From the NCBI GenBank assembly GCA_963850195.1, contig CAWKKD010000005.1, positions 2,170,001 through 2,234,000 of the forward strand: a DNA stretch of 64,000 bases. The letters are read 5' to 3'. Below the pieces are notes generated by a model that saw only the letters and a program-made list of their open reading frames with translations, did not search any database and was not told the origin of the DNA. Each line of letters opens with the position of its first letter. Within the stretch, counting starts at the first letter, position 1. The position numbers and the translations under genes were made by a program. Below, piece by piece: positions 44,676 to 53,546 of this stretch. This DNA is from Actinoallomurus sp963850195. GTDB lineage: Bacteria; Actinomycetota; Actinomycetes; Streptosporangiales; Streptosporangiaceae.

Positions 44676-45251
44676 GTGGCAACGGACACGCATGGAGGCC
44701 CGACGACGGCATCGCCGCCCGTCGAGGAGGCGCCCCGGCGCCGCGTCGTGGGACCGGCGGTGACGCTGACCGGCCGCGGTGGCCTGGTGGTCGTCTTCGC
44801 CGCCACCCTGTTCGGCGCGATCGTCGGCGCACTGCTCGGCATCCACGGCGCCCAAGGCTTCTTCTTCGTCATCGGCTGCCTGGCCGCGGTGCTGGCGATC
44901 CGGCCCGCCGACCTGCTCACCGTCGTGGTGAGCCCGCCGCTCATCTACTTCCTCGTGTCGCTGATGGCGGCGTTCACCGGTTCGCTCGGTGAGAAGTCGT
45001 TCCTGGTCAGCGTCGCGTTGACGGTCGTGACGACGCTCACAGAGAGCACGTTCTGGCTCTTCCTCGGCGCAGTCCTCGTGATCCTCGTCTCGGTGCCGCG
45101 CGGCCTGCCGGCCGTCCTGCGCGAGCTGAGCGCGGGGGTCGCCGCCGACAACCCGTTCCGCCGCCGCGGCGGCAAGGACGAGGACGACGACCCGGTGCGA
45201 TGGGACGAGACGCCCGGAAGCGGCGGCGGCGCCCACGCCAAGGACGCCTAA
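44676..45251 (+). CDS. DUF6542 membrane protein (Rv1111c-like)
   Basis: A 191-residue protein from GTG 44676. Four hydrophobic helices (GGLVVVFAATLFGAIVGALLG; GFFFVIGCLAAVLAI; DLLTVVVSPPLIYFLVSL; TFWLFLGAVLVILVSV) follow a short charged N-terminus, with a charged acidic tail. Gene context (ychF, ispH) matches the DUF6542 protein of mycobacteria. Function unknown. Confidence 0.82.
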   Translation: MATDTHGGPTTASPPVEEAPRRRVVGPAVTLTGRGGLVVVFAATLFGAIVGALLGIHGAQGFFFVIGCLAAVLAIRPADLLTVVVSPPLIYFLVSLMAAFTGSLGEKSFLVSVALTVVTTLTESTFWLFLGAVLVILVSVPRGLPAVLRELSAGVAADNPFRRRGGKDEDDDPVRWDETPGSGGGAHAKDA

Positions 45252-45257
45252 CGCCTG

Positions 45258-46214
45258 TCAGCCGGTGCGCAGGTTGCGGCGTAGTTCGTGCGGCAACGCG
45301 AAGACCATGCGCTCCCGTACGGACTCGACCTCCTCGACGGTGTCGAAGCCGTGCTCGGCGAGACGGTCGAGCACACCCCGTACGAGCACCTCGGGCACCG
45401 ACGCGCCGCTGGTGACGCCGACGGTGGTGACGCCGTCGAGCCAGGCCGGGTCGATGTGCTCGGCGTAGTCGATGAGGTAGGACGCGTCCGCGCCGTGGTC
45501 CTTGGCGACCTCGACGAGGCGCTTGGAGTTGGAGGAGTTGGTCGAGCCGACCACGATGACCAGCTGCGCCTCCGCCGCGATCTCCTTGACGGCGACCTGG
45601 CGGTTCTGGGTGGCGTAGCAGATGTCGTCCGACGGCGGGTCCATCAGCTTCGGGAACCGCTCGCGGAGCGCCTCGACGGTGGCGTTCGTCTCATCGACGG
45701 AGAGTGTCGTCTGGGACAGCCAGACGACCTTCTCCGGGTCGCGGACAGTGACGTTCACCACGTCGCCGGGTCCGTCGACGAGCTGGATGTGCTCGGGCGC
45801 CTCGCCGCTGGTGCCGATGACCTCTTCGTGCCCTTCGTGCCCGATGAGCAGGATGTCGTAGTCGGCGGTGGCGAACCGCTGGGCCTCCTTGTGCACCTTG
45901 GTGACCAGGGGGCAGGTGGCGTCGATGGTACGGAGGCTGAGGCCGGCGGCCTCCTCGTGCACCACGGGCGCCACGCCGTGCGCGGAGAACACCACGATGG
46001 CGCCCTCGGGCACCTGCTCGGTCTCTTCGACGAAGATCGCACCACGTTCTTCGAGGGTCTTCACCACATGAACGTTGTGCACGATCTGCTTGCGGACGTA
46101 GATGGGAGCGCCGTATCGCTCGAGCGCCAGCTCCACCGCCTGCACGGCACGATCGACGCCCGCGCAGTAGCCACGCGGCTTGGCCAGGAGAACGCGACGA
46201 GTCATACGCCCCAT
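45258..46214 (-). CDS. ispH: 4-hydroxy-3-methylbut-2-enyl diphosphate reductase
   Basis: A 318-residue iron-sulfur enzyme making IPP and DMAPP in the last step of the MEP pathway. The three cluster cysteines are in PRGYCAGVDRA, DATCPLVTKVH and DDICYATQNRQ. The substrate loops VVGSTNSSNS and GVTSGASVPE are present. Translation may begin at the fourth residue (ATG 46205, MTRRVLLAK). Convergent with the DUF6542 gene with a 6-base gap. Confidence 0.96.
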   Translation of the reverse strand: MGRMTRRVLLAKPRGYCAGVDRAVQAVELALERYGAPIYVRKQIVHNVHVVKTLEERGAIFVEETEQVPEGAIVVFSAHGVAPVVHEEAAGLSLRTIDATCPLVTKVHKEAQRFATADYDILLIGHEGHEEVIGTSGEAPEHIQLVDGPGDVVNVTVRDPEKVVWLSQTTLSVDETNATVEALRERFPKLMDPPSDDICYATQNRQVAVKEIAAEAQLVIVVGSTNSSNSKRLVEVAKDHGADASYLIDYAEHIDPAWLDGVTTVGVTSGASVPEVLVRGVLDRLAEHGFDTVEEVESVRERMVFALPHELRRNLRTG

Positions 46215-46366
46215 GTTAGGTGGGATCAGACCTCATCCGTTTCGCCGCCGAAACCCGGCGACGGCGCGTGAACGCCACGGCACCGTAGGGCAGAGTGTTG
46301 GGTAACAAGAAACCGCACGGTACCGACCAGTCCGTATTCACTGGGCTGGAGGGAGCTGGAACAACG

Positions 46367-46975
46367 ATGACACCATCGCCGCGCCGCTTGAAAGAGCAAG
46401 TCAAAGAGACCGTCAGCGAGCTCCCGATCCACGCCGCTCGGCTGGCGGTGATGGGCGTAGGGCGCGCGCTCATGCTCACCGACCGGGTCCGTAAGGACTA
46501 CCGCGACGTCCGGCAGACCGGGCTCGGGCCGGTCCTCGGGCGCCTGCGCGACGACGCGGAGAGCCTGACCGGCGCGGTCGTCGGCAAGGTCGCGGGCCGC
46601 CAGGAGAGCAACGGCCAGGTCGATGACCGGCCGCGGCCGACCGACGAGTCGGAGATCTCCGTCGGCAAGCCGACGGAGCCCGCCCGGCCGCCGAAGCCCG
46701 CCGCGACGACCCGGCCCGCGTCTCCGCCACCGGCACCGAAGTCGGCGGCCAAGCCCGAGGCCGCCAAGCCGAAGCCGGCAACGCCGAAGGCGGCCTCGGA
46801 CCTGCCGGTGAGCGACTACGACGATGCGTCGATCGCCTCCGTACGGGCCCGGTTGCGTGGCCTCGACGCCCGGCAGGTCGCCGAGCTGCGCGACTACGAG
46901 CGTGCGAACGCCGCGCGAGCCGACTTTCTGCGCATGTACGAGAACCGCATCGCCAAGCTCAAGGCCGGCGGCTGA
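46367..46975 (+). CDS. Lipid-droplet-associated protein (Rv1109c-like), host gene of the integration site
   Basis: ATG 46367 gives 202 residues. An amphipathic N-terminus (SELPIHAARLAVMGVGRALMLTDRV) is followed by a Pro/Ala/Lys-rich linker and a helical C-terminal domain (RARLRGLDARQVAELRDYE). Its position next to ispH matches Rv1109c, annotated as lipid-droplet-associated. The last 42 bases (46934-46975), including the stop, are the left att repeat, so the inserted element leaves the protein intact. Earlier in-frame ATG 46295 lacks a good ribosome-binding site. Confidence 0.82.
   Translation: MTPSPRRLKEQVKETVSELPIHAARLAVMGVGRALMLTDRVRKDYRDVRQTGLGPVLGRLRDDAESLTGAVVGKVAGRQESNGQVDDRPRPTDESEISVGKPTEPARPPKPAATTRPASPPPAPKSAAKPEAAKPKPATPKAASDLPVSDYDDASIASVRARLRGLDARQVAELRDYERANAARADFLRMYENRIAKLKAGG
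46934..46975. repeat. attL, 42-bp direct repeat
   Basis: Identical to 57717-57758, beginning ATGTACGAGAACCGC and ending GGCCGGCGGCTGA. Flanks differ (CGC/CCTGG here, CGA/GAGAC on the right). It encodes the last 13 residues and stop of the lipid-droplet protein on the plus strand and the last few codons plus stop of the integrase on the minus strand. Confidence 0.95.
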
Positions 46976-48315
46976 CCTGGATCGGAGCTGACTGACGATC
47001 ATCGATGGCCCCCAAGGGCACATTCAGGGCACTTGGGGGGGCATCGGCCTTGAGGAAGTCATCCATAGCCTTGCGGCCACGGTCGGAGGCGTTGGGCATC
47101 AGATGGGTGTAGGTACGCAGCGTGAAACCGGGTCGGCATGACCTAGCCAGTCGGCCAGAGTCCGGATGTCCACGCCGCCGGCTAGCCAGGCTGAAGCCGC
47201 GGTGTGTCGGAGAACGTGTGTGCCGTTCTCCTTCGTTGCTGGAGCACCGGCGGCTTCCCTTGCCTTGCGCCATGTGTATTCGAAACTTTGTCGATACCAC
47301 GGCAACCCATCTCGCTTGACGAACAACAACTTGGCCGTGTGAGGGTGCCCGTCAACATCCCGCCACGGCAAGGTCACCTCAACCGGCGCTGATCTCTTGA
47401 TCTGTGCCGACAAGCGAAGACTGAGTACATCAGACAGCGGCACCTCACGGTCCTTGCCACCTTTGGAGGTGCAAATACCAGGCGTCCGCCAATTCGCTTT
47501 ACCTGTCGCCGAACATTAATTTTCCGCGACATACCGAGGAATTCAATGTCTTCTTCGGCGATCCCGAATATCTCCCCTCCCGGAGTCCCGCACCTCCCCC
47601 TAGATAGACCATGGATCCGGATTCGTGTCGCTTATCCAACTCAACCGCCGCGGCATTGACCATGGCGGCAGTCCATGGAACGATTCTTTTTTTGGGAACT
47701 GCGGCGACTTAACCGATCGAGCCCTCGTCGGATTTACGGTTACGACCCCATTGTCAATGGCCGCATTGAAGATCTGCGAAAGAGTGCCTAGAATCAATTT
47801 CACATAAATCGCAGACAGCTTCTTGGCCTCCAAACTCTTAATCCATTGCTGAATAGCATGTGGATTCTTGGAAAGTCGACGCATCGACGAGGGCCGATCA
47901 GCGACTTGCCCGGAGCTCGCCGCTCTTAGGCCAGGCTCCACATCGTAAATATGCGCCAGGTGTTTATCAACGATCTCAGACTGGCTGGATCTATCACCAG
48001 GCTGGCACGCCACAGCTTGGCAAACTGCTCAAGCGTGACATTTCCAGCAGTTGGATCAACATATGTCCCGGCATTTAGTTCAGCCTGAACTTTGGCGTCA
48101 AACGCATCGGCGCTGACCTCAGGGTCGACGCCAGCCTTCTTCGGAAAGTTCTGCTTGCACTGCTTACCGCTCTCGTCACGCCATCTAACCTGCCAACGAT
48201 CCCCATTATCGTGAACCGTACTGGGGTATTGCTTGTGCTCACGGCAGAGCGTGACCAGATCACCGTTCTCGTCGGATCGAGGCTTCTTAGTGTGCCAACG
48301 GTCGTAAACGCTCAT
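46959..48315 (-). pseudogene. int: Tyrosine-recombinase integrase with multiple frame breaks
   Basis: ATG 48315 overlaps xis (ATGA). The N-terminal AP2-like region (WQVRWRDESGKQ), core-binding domain (IQQWIKSLEAKKLSAIYVKL) and catalytic domain are all recognisable: first Arg in GAGLREG, HVLRHTAAS, GHADP and nucleophile Tyr in RTYTHLMP. The frame breaks near 47985, probably near 47930, and near 47690, 47530, 47470 and 47127, mostly as single-base losses. The stop lies inside attL. As read, no functional recombinase is made unless these are sequencing errors. Confidence 0.85.
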
Positions 48316-48500
48316 GCCGCCTCCTGCTGTCGCTTGAACCATTCCATCACGTCAGTTGGAAGGTAGCGGAGGTGGCGACCGATGCGGGCGGCTTTGGGGC
48401 CGGTGCCGAGGTAGCGCCATTGATAGAGGGTGGCTTTGGGAACACCGAGGAAATGTGAGACCTCCTCCGGTGTCCATGCGTGATCGTCGCTGAGTTTCAC
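48312..48500 (-). CDS. xis: Excisionase (Xis), MerR/AlpA-like helix-turn-helix
   Basis: GTG 48500, placed 9 bases after AAAGGAGA, gives 62 residues: TPEEVSHFLGVPKATLYQWRYLGTGPKAARIGRHLRY..., a typical winged-helix Xis of AICEs. An ATG at 48524 exists but has no ribosome-binding site. It is intact, unlike int and repSA, and overlaps the integrase start by 4 bases. Confidence 0.9.
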   Translation of the reverse strand: MKLSDDHAWTPEEVSHFLGVPKATLYQWRYLGTGPKAARIGRHLRYLPTDVMEWFKRQQEAA

Positions 48501-48520
48501 GCGAGTTTTTCTCCTTTGGA

Positions 48521-50053
48521 TCATGCGGCTTGCTGGATGGCGTCGGTGGCTGCTTGGTGGGCGAGTTCTTCACGGGCGGTCTCGTTTCGTCGGCGGGCTT
48601 GGTCGGCGGCGGTGTTCGCTAGGAGGGCGTCTCCGGTGGTGTGCCAGCCGGTTCCGGCGTAGGTGAGTCGACCGATGACGAGCGTGGTTTCGTCGTCAAC
48701 GTCGTCTTGACGGTTAAATCGCGCTTGGTCGTATTCGGTGGCCTTGTCCTGGGTGCGGCGGTAGGTGATGCGTGCGGCGCGTAGGACACCGAAGGTGACG
48801 GAGAAGCGGCGGGCTTTGGTGAGGAAGTGGCCGCCGAAGCCGAGCATGTGGGCCAGCGGCGGAGTCGGGCGTAGGCGTCGTGTTCGCCGAGGCGCCAGCA
48901 TGCGTCGATGAGGCGTTCGGTGTGGGTGCCGGCCACGTCGGCGTAGTAGCGCAAGGTGGCCGAGGTGAGGCGCCGGGAGGCGTGGCCGGTGACCTCGGTC
49001 GATTTGGTGGCGTACTTGGCGAGGTAGGCGGCGACCATGGCGTCGGTGATGGTGCCGTCTCCGGTCAAGGTGATGACGCGGACGTCGACTTGTTCGCCCC
49101 AGACGATGTCCCAGCCGGTGGGATGTTCGGGGTGGGGGTCGGTGGTGTGGCCGATGGTGGCGGCGGCCAGGCGTACGGCGTCGTCGAGGTCGGCGGCGGT
49201 GATCCCGGCAGGGGGCGCGATCAGGGTGGTGGAATCGCGGGGTCGATGCCGTCCAGGCGTAGGAGGGCGTGGAAGTGGACGACCCGCGGGCTTGCATTTC
49301 GGCGACCTTGCCGTGGACGAGCTTGACCGTGCAGCGGCTGCTTGGCTTCGACCGTCAGGATGTGCTTGGCGCGGTCATCGTGCGCGCCACAGTTCACCGG
49401 ACAGGGCGGTTCCAGACGACGTGGTGGTCGTGGTCGTAGCAGTCCAGGCACAGAGGTTGTGCCGAGGATCTGCTCGCCGTCGGGTGGGTGCTGATGAAGC
49501 ACGCGCAGATCGACTGGCCGTGCGCGCAGCCGGGTTCGCGGCGGGCGTTGCAGGGATCGGTTGCGGCACTTGCCCGAGTCTGACGGCGCACGTGACGGCG
49601 GATATGACGGGTGTGGACTGGACCGAAGGTGGGTGCGGTGAAGGTGACGAACGCCGCCGGGTGCGTGGCTACGGTGGTGGGGATGCTCTTGCCGCCGATG
49701 AGGCTGGCGCAGGACGAGTTGGTAGGTGTCGCTGCGGTAAGTCTCGGCGCAGGAGGGGCAGACGGCGGCGCGACGGTTGCCGCAGGCTTTGTAGATGACG
49801 CCGTCTGGCATCGAGGTAACGGAGAGATCGCGAAGATTCGATGGTGCGAGATTGACGATGACTATCTCGCCGAACAGACGGACGGAGAGAGTGCACTGAC
49901 GGCTAGACAAACGAGGTCGACTATCGAAGTAGCTGTCACAGCGCGAGCGAGAGCGATGAAGGAAACAGGAGCAAGGCTCGCTGTCGGTGTTCGCTCCCAT
50001 CCCCGAACCGAGAGTCGTCTCAGGGTGAGAGCTAGCTGCGAACTGGATGTCAC
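48521..50053 (-). pseudogene. repSA: RepSA-type replication initiator with multiple frame breaks
   Basis: A probable GTG start at 50053 overlaps the upstream stop (GTGA). Conserved blocks appear in changing frames: YKACGNRRAAVCPSCAETYR (near 49775), the FVTFTAPTFGPVHTR segment (near 49620), LCLDCYDHDHHVVWN (near 49430), VVHFHALLRLDGIDP (near 49250), TGWDIVWGEQVDVR (near 49100), AAYLAKYATKSTE (near 49000) and LAHMLGFGGHFLTKARRFSVTFG (near 48820). Pairs of these blocks need frame changes between them. RepSA drives rolling-circle replication of excised AICEs. Confidence 0.82.
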
Positions 50054-50799
50054 AGGCGCCCCTCCACGGGGGTGCTGTTGACGTGAGTGATAGGCGCAGG
50101 AGTGTCGGCGGGTTCGCCGGTCTCGCTCAGGGCGTGCAGGAGGTTGGTCGCCAGGGTGGGCGAATGCCGAGGTGATCGGCGAGTGCGGGTGCGGTGATGG
50201 TCTGGCCGGTGGCCTGGCGGTGAGCGAAGGTCGCCATACGGGCACCGTTGATCAGGTAGCTGGGCAGTTCCTCAGCCGGTTCAGGTGCCGGGAGTACGGG
50301 CGCCGTCGTGGTAGCCGGTGGGGTGTCCTCGATCGTGATTGCGAGGTCCGGTGCGGTTGCGGGCACGATCGGGTCCGGAATGTCAGCCGGAGCGGGTTCG
50401 GTGTCGGGTTCGGGTTGAGTGCTGGTCCGCGACAGGACGAGCTTGGACAGGGCGAGGAAGGCCAGGGCGGGGACGGCTGCGACGAGCTATCCGGTGGTTC
50501 CGGCTTTTGCTTCGGAGACCTGGGCAGTCAGGGACAGGATCGCGGCTGCGATGAGGACGGCCATCGGGTAGGTGATGGACTGGTGGTGGCGTTTGCGTCG
50601 GCGGATTCCAGGCCGGCGGCGGTGAGGGCGAGTTCGGAGATGACAGCGTTGGCAAGCCGAACCAATCACTGGTGTTTTTAGGGCTGTAGTGCATGGTCCA
50701 GTCGTGGACATGGGTGAAGGAGGCTGCTCCGGCCATGCAGCCGATGACCAGCAGGATGAGGATCTGGATGATCGATTCGATGCGGTCAGGGCGCTTCAT
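50050..50799 (-). pseudogene. DUF2637 membrane protein gene with frame breaks and one nonsense codon
   Basis: ATG 50799 starts MKRPDRIESIIQILILLVIGCMAGAASFTHVHDWTM, the typical N-terminus of DUF2637 (Spd-like) AICE proteins. The frame breaks near 50650 and 50590. A TAG at about 50486-50488 replaces the expected Trp codon in TGWLVAAVPALAFLALSK. A last shift lies near 50155. The C-terminal tail is Pro/Ala-rich and ends with a helix-turn-helix-like LINGARMATFAHRQATGQTI. Start and stop overlap the neighbours by 4 bases each. Confidence 0.78.
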
Positions 50800-51109
50800 C
50801 GCGTCTCACCGCCGAAGCGCTGTTGGGCGGCCTGGCGGGTGATGCCGAGGCGGGCGCCGATCTCGGTCCAGGAGTAGCCGTAGGCGCGCAGGCGTGAACG
50901 GCGTCGTTGGTGGCGTTATCGATCTCGATGGCCATGGCGGCCAGATCGGTGAGGGATTCGATGTCGCCGGATGTGACCCGGCGGCTGTGAGCGCGGATGA
51001 CACGTCGGACGAAGGCGGCGAACTGGTCGTTCTCGACCACGCGCCTGGGTCGTTTGGGTGTCAATGAGCCGTTGACGGTGGAGGGGGTTTCTCGGCGGAT
51101 GGGCATCAT
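50796..51109 (-). pseudogene. Small helix-turn-helix protein gene with one single-base deletion
   Basis: ATG 51109 gives MMPIRRETPSTVNGS... up to NATNDAVHA. After one missing base near 50893 the frame continues as LRAYGYSWTEIGARLGITRQAAQQRFG and ends with TGA at 50796. The C-terminal half is a clear DNA-binding helix-turn-helix of sigma region 4 type. Overlaps of 4 bases with both neighbours persist, so the gene was recently intact. Confidence 0.75.
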
Positions 51110-51544
51110 CGGCCCCACCGCATGCCGCAGTCGTTGCATTCGCCCGTAGAGCGACGGATGTAGTAGTCCTTCTCCTCACCACACGTCGGGCAGATGCGCC
51201 GTGCGCGCAGGGCACGGGCGAGGCTAGGAGCTGGGCAGGGGTGGCCTGCCGCTTGGGCTTAGCGAGGTCCTCGCGATAGAGGTAGGCAACACGGCATTGC
51301 GTGCGATGGCGCCACAGGATCTGCCCGGCGATGTGCTGGCCGCCGGGACGCAGGCCCAGCAAGCGGAGCTGCCGGACGGTGAACAGGCCCTCAGGGGCCC
51401 AGTGGTAGGGGTAGGTGGGGATCCCGTACCGGTCACCGGTCGGGTCGTAGAACTCCAGGTAGATGCCCTTGTCGAACACAACGTGATCGAGTTGAGGGAC
51501 ACGAGGTCCTGCATCTGGGCAGGCGTAAGCTGCACGAGGTCCAC
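51106..51544 (-). pseudogene. RRQRL-type zinc-binding protein gene with two frame breaks
   Basis: Reconstructed blocks are VPQLDHVVFDKGIYLEFYDP, LFTVRQLRLLGLRPGGQHIAG, REDLAKPKRQATPAQ and LRARRICPTCGEEKDYYIRR followed by CNDCG. The four cysteines form a zinc ribbon. Such proteins are common in AICE operons. Frame breaks lie near 51510 and 51225. The TGA at 51106 overlaps the next ATG (ATGA). The GTG at 51544 is a tentative start. Confidence 0.72.
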
Positions 51545-51609
51545 TTCCTCTGTTGGGGTTGTGTGGATGCGGGGGCCGGGGTTACTTGGTGGTGGTTCCG
51601 GCCCCGCGC

Positions 51610-51810
51610 TTATCCGGGGAAGGCCGCCTCGATGAGGTAGGCGGCGATGATGGCGGCGCAGAACGGGCAGTAGTCCGGCATCGTGATGCCGCTGGGAATG
51701 ACCCAGTCACCGGCGCAGGTCAGCTCTTCTGCCGCTGTGCAGGCGTCGCATTCGACGGTCCAGCGGCGCAGGTCCGGGGATCCGTCGGGCTTGTACTGTT
51801 TGCGGATCAT
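51610..51810 (-). CDS. Small CxxC-motif protein of the element
   Basis: ATG 51810 overlaps the preceding TGA (ATGA) and gives 66 residues, with VECDACTAAEE and later MPDYCPFCAAI forming a likely four-Cys zinc site. Intact. Function unknown; it is one of several tiny zinc-type proteins in this operon. Confidence 0.72.
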   Translation of the reverse strand: MIRKQYKPDGSPDLRRWTVECDACTAAEELTCAGDWVIPSGITMPDYCPFCAAIIAAYLIEAAFPG

Positions 51811-51944
51811 GCGGCGACGACCCATCCGCAGTCGTCGTTCTCGCAGATCAGGACGTAGGTGCGTCCCCAGTTGGTGATGGCCGGCTCTTCGCGGAAGTCG
51901 GTGCCCTCACATTCAGGACAGTGCAGGTCGGTGTCGTCGTCCAT
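51807..51944 (-). CDS. 45-residue CxxC-motif protein of the element
   Basis: ATG 51944 to TGA 51807 encodes MDDDTDLHCPECEGTDFREE..., with a second Cys pair in LICENDDCGW, so another likely zinc-binding mini-protein. It is joined upstream by TGATG and downstream by ATGA overlaps, strong evidence that this very short frame is translated. Confidence 0.72.
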   Translation of the reverse strand: MDDDTDLHCPECEGTDFREEPAITNWGRTYVLICENDDCGWVVAA

Positions 51945-52305
51945 CAGTGCACCGCCGTGGCTTCGTTGGCGCTGACGCAACCTCGGTAGGTGTCGTCGGC
52001 GTTGGCTTGGGCGGTGTAGGCGTCGGAGATGGCGACGACCGAGTAGACGATGGCGCCGAAGACCTTTTCGGTGCTGTAGTGGCCGCCGTTGGCGGTGTCG
52101 TCCTTGACCGGGGCGTCGAGGAGGGCGGCGATGTGGTCGACCTCGGCGTAGCGCTCGGCCTGGGTGCCGGTGGCGTGATACAGATCTTGGTCTCGTTCCA
52201 GGCCGGAGGCACGGGCACGTCGGGGTGCGTGGTCAGGTAGTCCACGAGGACGCGCAGACTGGTGATGAAGCCCTTGCGGGCGATCGGGTCGGTGGTTCCA
52301 TACAT
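51944..52305 (-). pseudogene. Small AICE protein gene with one frame break
   Basis: ATG 52305 follows AAGGAGA. The frame reads MYGTTDPIARKGFITSLRVL to PPAWNETKI; after a single-base change near 52180 it continues YHATGTQAERYAEVDHIAAL ... FGAIVYSVVAISDAYTAQAN and stops at TGA 51944, which overlaps the next ATG. I do not recognise the family. Position just after the translocase gene suggests a transfer-region role. Confidence 0.65.
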
Positions 52306-52320
52306 GCCGGGTTCTCCTTG

Positions 52321-53178
52321 TCAGACGGCGTGCAGGGCAGGCCGAGGCATGGGTGTGGTGGTGTCCTGGTTGGTGTTGCGAGTCCAGGTGGCGTGGTCGA
52401 CCAGGGCGTTGATGTTCTGGTCGGACAGGTAGGCGACCTTGACGCGGCGGGGAACTCCGCCTTCGGCGATCAGGTACGCGACGCCCTGTTGGGTGGGGGT
52501 GATGTCGGTAGCGGAAAAGCCCGCTTCGGACCAGCCGTCGCCGAGGATGATGTTGGAGCTGCCCGAGCTGGTGCAGCGGAAGGCGGCCCGGTAGCCGAAC
52601 AAGTCCCGCAGGGACTTGGGGATGATGTCCACCGACGGTCGCTGGGTGGCGGCGATGACCGGCATGGCGGCGGCACGGCCGCGGGCTACCAGGTCGCGCA
52701 GGAGAGAGATGAACTCTCGCTGTTGGACCTCGGTGCCCAGGGTTGCCGAATACAGGGCGATCTCATCAAAGACCGAGGCGATGACGGTGATGGGGTCGGT
52801 GGCTTCGACCTTGCGGCGGTTGTGTGCCAGCAGCCACTCGTACCGGTTGTCCATCACCTTCTGCAGGCGGCGCAGGGTGACGATGGCGTGGTCGATGTCA
52901 GGGCCGATGAACTCATCGGCGATGTCGGCGTAGGGGCCGAGTTCGACGAGCTTGCCGTCGAACAGCACCATCCGGGTGTTCGCCGACAGAGCGACGTGGC
53001 CGACGATGGTGTTCAGCAGCCCGGACTTTCCTCCGCCGGGTTCACCGGCTGCGAGGACGTTGCGGTAGATGATCTTCACGTAGACGGGCTCACCGAACTC
53101 ATCGATGCCCAGGAAAATCGGGTCGTACATCGAAAGGTTCGGCCCCACCGGAACGGTTGGGGCCTTGGTGGGAGCCAT
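52321..53178 (-). CDS. FtsK/SpoIIIE-type DNA translocase, ATPase half of a TraB-like protein
   Basis: A 285-residue intact gene with GGAG before ATG 53178. Walker A is GEPGGGKSGLLN, Walker B lies in VIASVFDEIALYS, followed by MPVIAATQRPSVDIIPKSLRDLFGYR. AICE TraB proteins pump double-stranded DNA between mycelia and are normally one chain with an N-terminal membrane part. Here the membrane part appears to be a separate upstream gene (53547-54480). No C-terminal DNA-recognition winged helix of the usual length is visible. Confidence 0.85.
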   Translation of the reverse strand: MAPTKAPTVPVGPNLSMYDPIFLGIDEFGEPVYVKIIYRNVLAAGEPGGGKSGLLNTIVGHVALSANTRMVLFDGKLVELGPYADIADEFIGPDIDHAIVTLRRLQKVMDNRYEWLLAHNRRKVEATDPITVIASVFDEIALYSATLGTEVQQREFISLLRDLVARGRAAAMPVIAATQRPSVDIIPKSLRDLFGYRAAFRCTSSGSSNIILGDGWSEAGFSATDITPTQQGVAYLIAEGGVPRRVKVAYLSDQNINALVDHATWTRNTNQDTTTPMPRPALHAV

Positions 53179-53256
53179 GAGCGTCTCCTTTTCAGGGTGC
53201 GCTAAGCGGCCCCGAGCCGAGTCAGGTGACGCAGCCCGGGGTTCGCGAGTGATGAT

Positions 53257-53513
53257 TCAGAACCAACGCTTGCGCTGAAATTCAGCGCCCTTACGCAAGT
53301 CGCGCGCGTTGGCCTCATAGATGCGACGGTTCGAATCGTGCTGCCGGAACAAGTACCGGTCAGCAGCCGGGTCATCGCTTCCGACTTCAAGCTCTTCTTG
53401 TAGGCGGCGGCCTTCTTGGCCTCTTCGCGGGCCGACTTCGCTTCCTTGTTGGCGAGCTTGGTGTATTCCTCGGCCTTCGCCTTGAATTCTTTCCTGTTAC
53501 CGAACAGGCCCAT
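53257..53513 (-). pseudogene. Small charged coiled-coil protein gene with one frame break
   Basis: ATG 53513, after GAAGGGA, gives MGLFGNRKEFKAKAEEYTKL... (Lys/Glu/Ala helix). One missing base near 53387 shifts the frame to LEVGSDDPAADRYLFRQHDSNRR ... KGAEFQRKRWF and TGA 53257. About 85 residues if restored. It lies between the two halves of the translocase. No family recognised. Confidence 0.65.
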
Positions 53514-53546
53514 TGTGATTCCCTTCGAGTGAATGGGTTAGCGGAT

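Noticed and set aside
47009..47039. CCCCCAAG...CTTGGGGG inverted repeat as an integrase terminator
   Set aside because: It lies within the integrase coding region upstream of the stop in attL, so it is probably coding sequence that happens to pair.
47195..47443. A small separate recombinase gene
   Set aside because: The HVLRHTAAS and GHADP motifs continue into other frames on both sides, so this is one fragment of a single frame-broken integrase.
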